Positions 1 to 11,221 of a stretch of DNA of 64,000 bases are shown here, piece after piece. Both the position numbers and the translations under genes were made by a program. Source of the DNA: Phytophthora colocasiae (lineage: Eukaryota > Oomycota > Peronosporomycetes > Peronosporales > Peronosporaceae); the NCBI GenBank assembly GCA_018806915.1, contig JAGKQI010000091.1:2170001-2234000 (forward strand), given 5' to 3'. Position 1 is the first letter of the stretch. Every line of letters begins with the position of its first letter. The notes beneath the pieces were generated by a model. It made no database searches, was not told where the DNA came from, and saw only the letters and a list, made by a program, of their open reading frames with translations.

Positions 1-3000
1 ACCTTCGTCTTGCACCGTCTCCACTGTAATCACAGCTCTGTCGGATCCCTTGTACACGTACTTGTAGAGATACTTCACCACTGACAGTGCTGTGCAGATT
101 TCAATGTTGATGTGGCAGTTGTACTTGTATGAAAAGTATGGGTTGTATGGCACCACCCACTGATTCAGCGTAGCATTGTCGTACCGTCTTCCATTGAATG
201 TAAAAAATCCTTCCGATCGTCGTCGGCGTCTGTACTGCGGGAAACCGTCTTCGCTCACCTGCGTTGTATCCACGAACGGTTTCGGGTAGCCCTTTGTACA
301 CTTGCCATCCTTCATACAGACACACGATGGATTCGCCGCGCCACAGGGCCCGTGCATCATATTCGTCATGACCGTTTCATAAAGGCCGGGGTTGGTGTCA
401 GGATCCGGTACTTCCGCCGACACAATCTTGTCAATAATCTGCCTCGTGCGTGGCTTGTCCTCGTCCGCCAAGATGACAATGATGTGCGCATGAGGAAGTC
501 CACGCTTTGAAACTCTACCACGTAAATCCGAGCGGAAACCCGCCCAAGCACACCCTCGTCTAAGTCTTTTAAATGAGCAGCCAGCTTTTGCTGCCATACT
601 CTCGCGACGATGTCTGGGTGGTCTTGGGCGCTCTGGTTAGGATCGCGAATCTGCTCTTGGATCTCTTCCCACTTTGGATTGCAAGTCATCGTGTCGAAGA
701 TATCTGGCTTGCCGTACTCCCTAACGATTGCCATCGAGTCTTGGTACGATTGGTACATCTGACGCGGGCTCCCTGAGTGAGAAGACGGTAAGATGATCTT
801 CTTCCCAACCTGATTGAGGAAGTGCCTGTTTCGGGCTCGGTCGGGGTGAGCCAGCTCTCCAGTGTCACGATCATATTCCGCCAGGAGTCCTTCGCCATCG
901 CCCAGGATAGTCCTAGCCTCTTCCATAGCTTCGCTCAGGTACGCATCTCGCAGTCCATTGTACTGGTAAGCACGGATCTCCTTCTGGTGAGTTGCTATCC
1001 AGCGAAGTTCTTCTTGCTCGCATTTGGCTCTCTGGTCCACACAATACTGTTGGAAAAGGCCCCCCCTTTATGTAGAGCTGATCGGTCATCGTCCTTTTGG
1101 AAGAGTCGATACGCGACGTGCTCACGTAGAGCCATAGCGCGTTTGTTCCTGCGCACCACATCACCTTCGTACGTATCCGTATACGTCCACCCCAGTTCTC
1201 CATACGGAAGAAGTAGCGGGTACTGAAGGGGGTCGTAGTTGGCGTTTGTTTCCCAGAGACGCATGAGATTTCTGTCTTTTGTATATACCAAGAGATCGCG
1301 AGGCTGTGCGAGGTTGCCGTCTTCAATCATAGTGACGGCCACTTCAGAAACCGTCGGCAGATTTTCAGTTCGAGGTCTGGAAGGATTGTTTCTCAGACGG
1401 AACACCAAGTCGATTGGCTGCTGCATATCGCTTTGACGCACCCTTTCGCCAAACGTGAGAAACTGCTGAGCGAACGGGTTGTACCTTTGCATCACCCGCT
1501 CGATGTCTAACAAAGCCACAGGGTCCAGGTCTGCGAAAATCCCCATACGTCTCTCAGCTCGGCGCTCCATGTCCGGATCGACGATATAGATCTGCGCAAA
1601 CTTGGGCTGAGTCCTTTGGTCAGTTCGACGATCAATGTATGGCAACAACGAACCCATGTAGTGGCCCATAGCACCTTGAATTCGGTAGGAGTATACGCCA
1701 CGTTCACCCGCGACGCTGTTGTCCTGGTTGACGTTCTGAAACCTACCCGTGGTCGGGTTTGAAGCACCGATAGACGTAAAGGCAAACGCCTGGTTGTACG
1801 CCCGTATCTGCTTTCGAAAGTTGGGGTCTCCGTAAAGCTGGAGAAGTTCGTCTGGAGCTGGGGCCAGAGGTGGTAGTCTGACTTTCCCCTCGATACAGCA
1901 GGCAGACTCGCTTTCACCAGGCCACTTCCACGCGTTACAGTGACCGCACACCGTAGTGGGAGGCAGCCGGTGGCGTTTGGTGTCTTCATCAACATCTGGA
2001 CCTGTGACCATCGACGGACGGAAATCTTCATGGTTTGCAAGTGCTTTTCGATGGCGAGTGATACGTCGACGTTCTCGAACACGCTCGCGCTCCTCTTCGC
2101 GCTCTTCCTCCGTTTGTAACGCCCTTCTAATGGCGTGACGCTCTCGGTCCCGTTCTCGCTCTGCCGCAGGCTGCTCCTCGTCTTGTTGCTCTCTAGCAAA
2201 CGATTGCCGCTCTCTGTTGCTCTCCCGCTCAACATCACGCCCCTCTGGGGTCTGGTGCTCCCTTGAACTTGCGCGACGTTGCCTGTCAAGTTCACGTTCT
2301 GCCGCACGCTGCTCCTCGTCCTGTTGCTGTCTAGCATACGATTGCCGCTCTCTGTTGCTCTCCCGCTCAACATCACGCTCCTCTGGGGTCTGGTGCTCTC
2401 TTGAACTTGCGCGACGTTGCCTGTCAAGTTCACGCTCTGCCGCACGCTGCTCCTCGTCCTGTTGCTGTCTAGCATACGATTGCCGCTCTTTGTTGCTCTC
2501 CCGCTCAACATCACGCTCCTCTGGGGTCTGGTGCTCCCTTGAACTTGCGCGACGTTGCCTGTCAAGTTCACGCTCTGCCGCACGCTGCTCCTCGTCCTGT
2601 TGCTCTCTAGCAAACGATTGCCGCTCTCTGTTGCTCTCCCGCTCAACATCACGCTCCTCTGGGGTCTGGTGCTCTCTTGAACTTGCGCGACGTTGCCTGT
2701 CAAGTTCACGCTCTGCCGCACGCTCCTCATCCGTCTGACGGGCACGTCGGGATGCCTGAACCACAGCATTTGCTTCGCGCTCCTCCTTGCGTTCATTCTC
2801 GTCTTGCTGGGAACGACGAATGGCCCTTGTTTCTGTGTTTCGTTGTCGTTCGATGTCTCGGTCTTCTTGGGAAAGTTGGGAGCGTATTTGCGCTTGGCGC
2901 TCACTGGCAATATCAAGACCAATCTGACCCTGAAGGCCCCGTCGATTTAGCTGTTCAAGCCGGTTTCTTTCGCGATCTGCTACCACTTGTTCAGCACTTC

Positions 3001-3370
3001 GTTGAGCTCTCCGTTGCCGCTGGCGTTCGGCATTCCGTTTCCGCGTACGTTCGCGTTGGGAAGAGCTCATGTTTGCCCGCCGCAGCCTGGCTCTCTCTGC
3101 GTCACTCATCCTAAGCGCCGCAGCACTGGATGGATTCGTAGTGGGGGCCAAGGTTGTTCCTCTCGGAGGAACCACCGGTGCATCTACAGTGGCTACAATG
3201 GGGTCGCCTGAAACCGAAACGTTGTTTACCTGCTGACTGAGTAGTTCCAATTCTCGCGAAGCCCTCGAAAAACAGTTGCGTGCCTGCTTCCTTCTGTTGA
3301 TCCGTCGTCGCTTTGCAGAAGGCGATTCAACCTCTGCTGGAGTTGCGTTCACGCGCTCCGCTTCGTCCAA
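1..3370 (-). pseudogene. Helitron Rep-helicase transposase, N-terminal part, frameshifted
   Basis: The product nicks and joins DNA for rolling-circle transposition. In minus-strand order it shows a basic N-terminus, an Arg/Glu-rich repeat region, a zinc-finger-like motif CGHCNAWKWPGE with a downstream CC pair (near 1890-1950), the HUH motif as PHAHI (481-495) and the two-tyrosine motif KYLYKYVYK (about 49-75). The reading frame changes at a run of seven C near 1050 and again near 507, where one T is missing compared with the other copies. The frame also runs upstream of 3370 without a clear ATG, so the true start is unresolved and an upstream exon is possible. Family assignment rests on the HUH and Y2 motifs and is secure; activity of this copy is doubtful. 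Confidence 0.85.
2171..2722 (-). repeat. 138-bp coding minisatellite, 4 copies
   Basis: Four head-to-tail 138-bp units lie in the transposase N-terminal region. Each codes for 46 residues rich in Arg, Glu and Gln, containing AERELDRQRRASSREH. The unit length is a multiple of three, so copy-number change keeps the frame. A more diverged fifth copy lies just left of the array. The predicted protein segment is a highly charged helix. Helitron copy 2 also has four units and copy 3 has five. Confidence 0.9.
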
Positions 3371-4637
3371 ACGATGCTGCAGCTGTCCTCGACGGTCGTC
3401 TCTACACAGTAGACTGTTAGAAGACTTCCAACAGCACGAAACATTAATTTTACGTACCTATCCCGCTTCGTGCCGACCCTGACCGGAGCCATAGCCTTCC
3501 CTCGCAAAAAAGCACAAAGGAAGCAGCGTTAGACAACGGTCTAACACTGAATAATTGTATTTTAACTGTAAACTAATTCTTGATAGGTGAAATTGAACAT
3601 GCAGCGCATGCCGTTCTGCCCCTGACACGGTAAGCAGCATGAAATGTCTCCATAACATGTGCCGGTCTCACACACGACCACTGGCCCAAGGCTGAGGTGG
3701 GTGGCCCGGCCAAGCCGGCTTTTATCGCCACATGGATCCACCCCAGGACCCCGGATTGGTATGAGGCTTCCCATGCCGCTGGCGGGCGAACATGGGCGTC
3801 TCAGGGTCGGGGCTCCGAAGAGCAATAGAGAGGCAGAACTGAGACAGGAACGGCGAAGGGTGGCCAGCTGCAACCTTTTTATCCCAAAAAATGGGAAGGT
3901 CATGGATTTGGGCGCAAAAGCTACAGTACCCAAATTTCAATTTTCACCAAAGTACCCGCAGGGATGGCTTACTTGCTTAAATGGGCAATATTGTAGATTC
4001 GGAGTGGACTGCCCGGCGTCTGTGCGCTCGAGAGGGGTCTCGGTCAGAATGGCCGTGGCGTGGCACCCACTGCAACCCTCCCTCAAGCCCCGCAGAGGAC
4101 CTGTCAGAGTCCTCCGCAGGCTCCAGCCCACCCTTAATTTTGTACACACCAGCTCCCAGTTGCCCCAATGTGGTACCAGTTCTCCCACAAGGCGGAACAC
4201 CCGACACCGTAAAGATTTTAATAGCTATATTATGTTTATATGGGTACTTACCGAGTATTCCTAGGCTGGCTGCGCCGCTCGATCACTCCTGTCCTCGCTA
4301 GCCGCCGCGCCGTTCGCGTAATGTCCTCTGTCGCTGCTGACGCCGTTTGCGTTTTGGAATGAAAGAATTCTAGAATTTAAAACGACCAATCAGAGGCCCT
4401 TGAGAGGGTTATCATTAGTGGGCTATATTTGTAATTTCGGCATTCCTGAGAGCAGTCTAGAACATAGGGATAGGCTACACCATGGGAAAATACAGTATAG
4501 AATACGTACATGTACAAAATGGAGAGACAGGTAGCTACGCAGGTTTATGCGCTAAGACGTTGAACACACACACAACGGACACACAGACACACAGACACAC
4601 AGACACACAGACGCGGCACTAGCCTACTGTGTTGAGA
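3371..4637. other. Helitron 5' leader, no confident gene
   Basis: This 1.27 kb between the transposase start and the Helitron 5' end contains no open frame I would call a gene. It is repeated almost unchanged at 27813-29083 and 43861-45046. It ends with a roughly 180-bp block (about 4385-4554) containing CCAATCAGAGG, which is also found inside the short Helitrons, followed by the (ACACACAG)n tract. A short minus-strand frame at 3458-3658 could be an upstream exon of the transposase, with a donor-like GTACGTAAAA after it, but this is speculative. Confidence 0.5.
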
Positions 4638-5345
4638 CTAGCCGAGTGCCGCCCGCTTTTGCGGGCGGTTTGTATGTGTTTGGTTGAAACCCGTGGGGCT
4701 CACTGTTCCAGTTCGCCCCACTACTCACCACCGGCGCCACACCTTCGGCGCGCGCCAGTTGGCCGAGGTGCTACCTTCGCTTCGCTCGGTAGGATGTATT
4801 TTAGCCAATCACCAGTGGGGGCTGCGAGCTCGCGAGCTCGCAGCTACTATTTCGTACTTATCGAAGCAATTTTAGCCGAGTGCCGCCCGCTTTTGCGGGC
4901 GGTTTGTATGTGTTTGGTTGAAACCCGTGGGGCTCACTGTTCCAGTTCGCCCCACTACTCACCATCGGCGCCACACCTTCGGCGCGCGCCGGTTGGCCGA
5001 GGTACCTTCGCTTCGCTCGGTAGGATGCATTTTAGCCAATCACCGGTCTGTAAAGCGGGGCAGCTCTTGTGGCCGGGTGTGCGGACCAATCAGAGGCCAT
5101 TGAGAGGGTTATCATTAGTGGGCTATATTTGTAATTTTGGCATTCCTGAGAGCAGTCTAGAACATAGGGATAGGCTACACCATGGGAAAATACAGTATAG
5201 AATACGTACATGTTTAAAAATGAGAGACAGGTAGCTACGCAGGTTTATGCGCTACGACGTTGAACACACACACAACGGACACACAGACACACAGACACAC
5301 AGACACACAGACACACAGACGCGGCACTAGCCTACTGTGTTGAGA
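4638..5345 (-). mobile_element. Non-autonomous Helitron
   Basis: A 708-bp element bounded by CTAG at 4638-4641 (its 3' end on the minus strand) and by the TCTCAACACAG 5' end at 5345. Next to CTAG is the palindrome CCGCCCGC-TTTT-GCGGGCGG, the typical Helitron 3' hairpin. The body holds two copies of a roughly 165-bp segment (starting at 4638 and about 4872), the 180-bp CCAATCAGAGG block and an (ACACACAG)n tract. It has no coding capacity and shares both ends with the full-length copies, so it could be mobilised by their transposase. It abuts Helitron copy 1 without spacer. The flanking base at 5346 is t, i.e. A on the 5' side of the element. Confidence 0.8.
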
Positions 5346-5684
5346 TAGTAGAAGTAGAGCTTACTATGACTGAAACAACACCTCAATAGTAGACCCTCTA
5401 AGCAGACATCTCGCTATTTGTATGCAAATTCACCTAACCCTATATAATCATTTACGTGCGGCCTGAGGTGTTGATTCACTCAAAGGAAGTCGAATCTCTG
5501 TACTAGGGATTTGTATGGGGCGGTCGTGGGAAGCAACTTCTTCGTGCCCAAACAACACCCGAGGGTTATTTAGTGTTATTTGACCAATGATCGACCGTCC
5601 CGCTTCAGAAAAAGTGCAGACACTTTTTCAAAATAAAAATGGAAAAATATTTGTTATTGTGACTTTGGCGAATTAGAAAGTGTA

Positions 5685-5877
5685 GTCATACTAGAAAGTA
5701 CGCGTCATACCTCCAAGTACGAGTTCATACCATAAAGTACGCGTTCATACCAAAAAGTACGCGTTCATACCAGAATGTATGATACGTATGACCTCGTACT
5801 TCCTGGTATGACCTCGTACTTCTTGGTATGAACTCGTACCTTTTGGTATGAACTCGTACTTTTTGGTATGAACGCGA
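5685..5877. repeat. Inverted array of about 20-bp iterons
   Basis: About five loose copies of a motif like TTCATACCAAAAAGTACGCG on the left are followed, across the centre ATGTATGATACGTAT, by about five copies of its reverse complement (GGTATGAACTCGTACTTTTT). The whole array is an imperfect palindrome of tandem repeats. It lies 3' of the zinc-finger gene. Such arrays often bind a protein cooperatively, but no binding protein is shown here. Confidence 0.75.
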
Positions 5878-5954
5878 TAGTTAAATGAACACCATAGTAG
5901 CAATGAAAAACGTCGTAGACATCAGTCTTATGGCCTCCCCGTCTCACTACAGCC

Positions 5955-6939
5955 TCAACTACTTCGAGCCGCCTGCTTTGCCTTCAGGTACGATTCCTTG
6001 TACTGCCGAAAGGTAGCACATGGCCCAATGCTCTCCAGTTTCGAGATGGTCTTTTTCAACTTGGTCACTTGCTCACCCCGCTCGGCTTCGGCCTTGTCCT
6101 TCCGAGCTTGGAATTCAGCCAGGTGTCGGTCCCTTGCTCTCATGTAGCGCTCCACCATCTTGCGATAGTCTCGAAAGTTTGCTGTCAGCGTCTCAAAGTC
6201 GTATTCAGTCTGGTCCTTTGCTTTACGTGCCAAAGCTACTCGCCGGCGCTCATTGGAATACTCCACATCCGTCATAGCGTCCAGTTCCGCTTGGGGCTTC
6301 ATGTCGATATCGGCCTTCAGTCCATCTCCAAAAGCGTTGAAGGCCCTGGCAGTCTTGTCCCAGTGCGCCATCACTTCCTCAATGCGGGCTCCAAACCTGT
6401 TCTTCTGTCCGCGCAGCTTGTCCGGATGGAGAACGAAGATTGCTGCCCGGTAAAGCTCTTTCGGTGTGGTCATGATAGGACCGTGGTTGTACTTTGCCTT
6501 GCAACGTGCCTTCAGCTCTTCAAGAAAGTGGGCGAAAAGCTCTGGGTCCAAGCTGACACCATAGAGCAAATTTCGCTTTGATAGAGCTGTCCAAGCCGTA
6601 CACTCCAGTTCTTCCACCTCAACTTGCTGAGCTTCGAGTTCAGAGAGCTGCTTCCGAGCCACTAAACGTTACATGGGTTAAAAAATATAATATTTTTTTT
6701 CAAATATTTACAGCATATACCTTCAAGGCGTCCGAATTGGTCGAATATGCGCTTTTCCTGCCGCTTTTGGAGGACCTTCACCTTATTGCGGGCGTATGAG
6801 TCCCGGTTTATCGCCTTTCGCGACTTTGCCGGCTTCTTCTTGCCACACACCTTGCGGTGCTTGGCCATGTTCGACTTGACACGAGCTTGGAGCATGTGGG
6901 GCACTCGCCCTTCGCAGGGGTGGTGTCACTACTCTCCAT
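5955..6939 (-). pseudogene. C2HC zinc-finger coiled-coil protein, copy 1 (exon 1 frameshifted)
   Basis: A two-exon gene on the minus strand. Exon 1 (6721-6939) begins with ATG and codes for a CPTC...H...C zinc-finger motif and a Lys/Arg-rich stretch. A 59-nt GT-AG intron (6662-6720) follows; exon 2 (5955-6661) codes for a charged, probably coiled-coil region with no enzymatic motif. Exon 1 lacks one base near 6874 compared with the copy at 45764-46748, which puts the finger out of frame with the rest. Exon 2 is intact. I do not recognise the family. See the unit 3 copy for the full description. Confidence 0.65.
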
Positions 6940-7079
6940 TGTCCGACCAATTTCTACGACTTCAATATTCGGAGCGTCTGGTTGGTCAATACTGATTTTT
7001 GTTGTGGTCGCATATGATTGGCTAATAAAAATGTTATTTGGGTGTTATTGGTGTTGTTTCAGGGAAAGAAGTATGACTA

Positions 7080-7987
7080 CAGTGCGCGCCAAATCGATAG
7101 GACCCCCCCTGAAAATGCCCATAACTCAGTCAGTTTTTATCATTTTAAGTTGCGGTTTTGACAGTAGATCCATAACACGGTAAGAAAGGACCTACGGGCG
7201 TTTGTTTTAGCGTTTTTGCACCCTAAAGTATGGCTCCCATACAAAAAACTGTTTTTTGCCAAACGACACAATTTAGGACCCCCATGCTTCAATACAAATC
7301 CCTATACTAAATAAAACCCGCTCAAAATGATATGACTGGGGATTTGTATGAGGACATGTTCTAAACCTCTGTAGAGTGAAGGTGAGTGCATGTATCATGA
7401 CTCTGAATTACACAGAACATTGATAATAGATAAGTGCATATTTGGTAGAGATCATATATGCTTTAGAGAGTTCTTATGCAAGGAATCGACATTATTATTT
7501 TGTCTCTAACATTTGAACGCATTTTGACTATGATTTGCTAAAAAACAGCCACTAAATGACTGACTGTTAAAGTGCCAGCAATTACTTTGTAACTCTCTGC
7601 CAATGGTTATGGCCTTCTCTACCAAATATGCACTTATCTATTATCAATGTTCTGTGTAATTCAGAGTCATGATACATGCACTCACCTTCACTCTACAGAG
7701 GTTTAGAACATGTCCCCATACAAATCCCCAGTCATATCATTTTGAGCGGGTTTTATTTAGTATAGGGATTTGTATTGAAGCATGGGGGTCCTAAATTGTG
7801 TCGTTTGGCAAAAAACAGTTTTTTGTATGGGAGCCATACTTTAGGGTGCAAAAACGCTAAAACAAACGCCCGTAGGTCCTTTCTTACCGTGTTATGGATC
7901 TACTGTCAAAACCGCAACTTAAAATGATAAAAACTGACTGAGTTATGGGCATTTTCAGGGGGGGTCCTATCGATTTGGCGCGCACTG
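7080..7987. mobile_element. 908-bp palindromic MITE, TA target site
   Basis: The element starts CAGTGCGCGCCAAATCGATA and ends with the complement. The two arms, 7080-7451 and 7616-7987, are near-perfect inverted repeats of about 372 bp around a 164-bp spacer. TA flanks both sides (7078-7079 and 7988-7989). The uninterrupted site GACTACTTTG is seen in units 2 and 3 at 30788 and 46906, which proves insertion and a TA duplication. TA duplication suits the Tc1/mariner superfamily; there is no coding sequence. A transcript would fold into a long hairpin. Confidence 0.9.
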
Positions 7988-8250
7988 TACTTTGTGTTTC
8001 ATAGTTTTTTTTGACGCGTCGTCGTTTTGTGTCGATGGCCCGACTATGAAAACTACCTTTCTAGACTAATTTTAAGACAACAAGACCAAACGGGACTATA
8101 ATCCCTGTCCCGGCTGTGTAAAACCTGTCCGCCAATCAGAGACGACATGGAACACCATTGGTTGGAAATCTCTGTGACACGCCTTCGTTGGCAACGACGT
8201 TGCCGCCCAGCAATTCTCCCTCAGTCCAGAATCTGCCGCCTCGAGGAAAG

Positions 8251-10315
8251 ATGGTGAAGTTTTTCTGTGCGGTCGTTGGGGAGGCGGAAAACGCGTTCGA
8301 GGTGGACATCGCTGAAGACGATTCGGTGTCCGCGTTGAAGAAGGTGATCAGAGCGGAGCCAGATTTCGGCTACTCTAACAGCAAAATGCAGCTCTTCTTG
8401 ACGAAGAAGGACGGCGCGTGGCTGGATGTGGCTGGGGCGACAGCTGTGGTCTCCGATGACCTTCAACATTTCACACCGATGGACCCCACCCTGAAAGTCA
8501 GGAATGAAGAGTACTTCGGATCGAATTTTCATCCAGGTGAGGGCCAAGTTCACGTGTTGGTGGAGATCTCGGAGATGCCACCGAGAAAAAAACAGAGAGT
8601 GGGTGATGATGAAACTGAGCAGATATTACCAGAAGAATTGGACGTGGTGGAGCTTGGACAGAGCTTAAATCGTGACACGGACCTGGCTCCTGAAGCATTA
8701 TTGAAGACCCCAAAAAAAGTTGTTGGTGTAGCTTTGAAGAGGGGATTCTTGTACGTCCGACAGGAGTATTGGGATGTGTACGGGATTCTGAATGAAAAAT
8801 TGGCTCAGCAGGACATCGATAGAGTACTCGTGATTGGTAGTCCTGGCATTGGGAAGTCGGTATTTGGAGTGTTTTTGCTGCTGCTGTTCATGTCAGAGCA
8901 CAAAAATGTGGCATACCGACCTCTTCGTAAAGGTAATAAACTGTATTACTTCACTTGGGACGCAAACAAGAACCGCTACGAGGTATCATTCACACCAGTT
9001 TCTGGACATCGCTACGATGGATTGTTTGATGGCGACGAGTCCGGTGGGGCCTGGGTGGATGATACTGGTACTGTTTTTCTGCATTGCTACCTGTTCGCAA
9101 GTCCACGCACACGCAACTACAATGAGTTTGTGAAAGAAGGATGTGCTACGATCTACATGAATCCATGGACCACGGAGGAGTGCCAAAAGTTTGTGGACAA
9201 AGTAAAGTTGGATGGGATTGAGTGGTTAGAGAGATTCAACCTTGTCGGGGGCAAGCCACGATTGCTGTTTTCGATTTCGCGAACCCTGGACTCTTTGAAG
9301 AATGATGTTCGATCCGCTATTCCTGCATTTGAAAACCTGAAGACTGTAATCAAAAACGTCCAGGAAGGCAACCGCTTCGGCATGGTGAATCACATTCTAT
9401 TCGTGTTGTTTCGCGACGAACGTTCACCCAAAGGATACGCTATGAAGTTTGCATCTGACGAGATCGAGTGTTCGGTCTATGCTGCGTTCACTACTGCGGA
9501 GGTGGATGAGATTAAAAAGCTCCTTATGACGCCAAACCCGGACGCGCAATTGTGGCGAGGTCACATTGTGCGAGATACGTCTTCTTACCAGCGCTGCCAC
9601 CTGCAAAATATTGGTGCGAGCACTCGAAAGGAAAGATACCATTGAGGGTTCCATTCAATCGCTGGGTCCGTACAAGGCGAAGTCCACGAAATTTCAAGGT
9701 GCGTCGCAGATTGTTGCTGAAGAGTGTCTGTATCAGCCCGTTTCGAAGACGTTTCCTTCAGTTGATGGTGTTCTCGTTGTAACACGTGAAAAGCGTATTA
9801 TATATCTTCAGACGACTGTGACCTTAAAACACCCCATCCAGCACGATGCTCTCAAAAAGGTCATCGAGACTTTGGTGGACAATGGATTTAAAGACTATAC
9901 GCACATTCTTCTCTTCCTGGTCGAGGCTGATACTTACGATCAGTTCGAACCCCAGAAATTCAGAAATGTGAACAAGACGATACGCAAGGAAAACCCTGAC
10001 TTCAAGGTGGTGGTTACGCAGTATGTTGGCAAGATCGAAAATGGTGGCGAGTCTCAAGAGGCTCAGGGACAGGACAACGACAAGGATGGCGAGGATCAAG
10101 ACGAGAACAACGACAAAACTGGTTCAGCGACTCCTTCTACGTCTTCACACAATCTACGTCCACGTACTAAAAATGCAAAAGCCCCAGCCAAGGCAACACG
10201 CAGCCGTGCTCCTGCCTCCACCAAGCAAAGTAGAGGCACTAAAAACCCGAAGGCCTCCTCCGCCAAGCGTCCTTCGTCTAGCTCGAGGTCCAAGAAAGGT
10301 AAAACGAGCAAGTAA
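8251..10315 (+). pseudogene. CRN (Crinkler) effector, copy 1, frameshifted
   Basis: CRN proteins are oomycete effectors thought to act inside the host cell, usually in the nucleus. The start chosen is the ATG at 8251, where similarity among all four copies becomes coding. Order of parts: ubiquitin-like header with LFLTK in place of LFLAK, HVLV motif, basic PRKKQRV (NLS-like), YVRQEYWDVY, a Walker A motif GSPGIGKS, then a nuclease-like C-terminal region with LQTT and a Lys/Ser-rich tail. One extra base near 9567 shifts the frame; the rest continues in another frame to 10315. The same shift occurs in the copies at 31047 and 47171. Upstream are CCAAT boxes (8131-8162) and TCAGTCC at 8221, an Inr-like site. 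Confidence 0.8.
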
Positions 10316-11221
10316 TTGTTGGCTATCATCAATTACGGACTCAAGCAAAGAATGACGGAGAATGAGAAGAAGATCACCGTGTTGAAGCTCTTGATAAAGG
10401 CTCAACGCATCGTGGTCTTAATAATACCCGGTACCCAATGTTTCTGCACCAGCGAGCTACAGCTCTTCGTAATACGTTTGGTTTGCCTTTGATTTTGGCT
10501 GTGTTGTGTAGTCTTCTAAGAGTCCTCACTTCTCGTCTAGCGCGGAAATCGATATTATCGTGAGTGAGACGTATTCTTCTAGGCTTTATTGATAAACCCA
10601 AACTGCGGGGCCTTAGCATGGCCACTCGCAAAGCACATTGGTTTGTGCACGTACAAAACTTGCCGACGAAGAAGAAAAACCACGTGAAATAACAGACCAA
10701 AGGCGCGATCGGTGCAAACGTCAATAGAGGCTTTCAGAAGCCCCGGAAATTGCAAAAACCCGTAGTCATAATCACGTAGCGCAGCCATCTATTTTTAGCG
10801 CGACCCCTCCCACGTGTTTTTCGATTCCGAAATCCCGTGCCGAGCACCCTTGCTACGGGGTAACGATACCGGATTTCAGTGCGGAAGCTGCAGGCCTCGG
10901 ATGCCCGTCCTAATGAAAGGCCCGGATGGAATATCTACCCGAATGAGCGGGCCATGCGCTTATGAGCTGTGTGAGGCTCATGAGAGTGAAGAGCTGGTAG
11001 TGGAAGAGTGCCATTGATGTCTAAGGCTGCCTCTATTGGGGAAGACTACGTGATTTTGTCACGGGTTTATTAGAGTTTCCCGGTAAACCTGAAGCGGCCT
11101 TTCGTACCGAAAACCCTTAGTCAAAAAGCGGTATCCTGCCACGTGTTTTTCACTACGTGATTTTCATTTTCTGGGGCTTCTGAAAGTCTCTAATGTCACC
11201 AAGAAACAGTCGGCAAGGGGT
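10316..11221. other. Spacer after CRN copy 1
   Basis: No convincing gene. The sequence is conserved in the equivalent positions after the CRN copies at 31047 and 47171. It contains short interrupted frames on the plus strand, such as one ending at 11017 with CGSCRPRMPVL, that may be the degraded front half of the remnant that follows. CACGTG E-box-like words recur (10680, 10811, 11140). Confidence 0.4.

Larger units (their letters stand above)
1..4637 (-). mobile_element. Helitron copy 1, 3' part outside window
   Basis: This is the 5' portion of a rolling-circle Helitron on the minus strand. It encodes the Rep part of a Rep-helicase transposase; the helicase part and 3' terminus lie left of base 1. 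The right boundary is placed at 4637 because the minus-strand sequence starts there with TCTCAACACAGTAGGCTAG, the same 5' end seen in the two complete copies at 29083 and 45046. An (ACACACAG)n microsatellite at about 4565-4610 sits just inside this end. The element is followed directly by the CTAG 3' end of a second, short Helitron, so the two are joined head to tail. Confidence 0.85.
5370..7062. mobile_element. Possible terminal-inverted-repeat element carrying the zinc-finger gene
   Basis: The segment is bracketed by the inverted 13-mers CTGAAACAACACC (5370-5382) and its complement (7050-7062). TATGAC occurs just outside both ends (about 5365-5370 and 7072-7077), although on the right it lies 10 bp beyond the repeat. 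Inside are the iteron array and the zinc-finger gene. The segment is absent between the bromodomain gene at 13622 and the CRN gene at 14528, where the surrounding sequences nearly meet, so it behaves like an insertion. No transposase is recognisable. Alternatively it is ordinary intergenic sequence lost from the other module. Confidence 0.3.

Noticed and set aside
2217..2738. Long plus-strand open frame with Cys/Ser-rich repeats across the minisatellite
   Set aside because: The 138-bp unit is a multiple of three and has no stops in several frames; the minus-strand frame carries the transposase and this one is its shadow.
5685..5877. CRISPR array
   Set aside because: Monomers are contiguous without spacers, switch orientation at a centre, and the genome is eukaryotic.
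7080..7987. CRISPR-like or LTR interpretation of the long repeats
   Set aside because: The repeats are inverted, only two, and flanked by TA; this is a MITE.
9568..9591. A 24-nt GT-AG intron that would repair the CRN frameshift
   Set aside because: GTGCGAG...TTACCAG has the right ends but is far shorter than the 50-60 nt introns seen elsewhere in the window.
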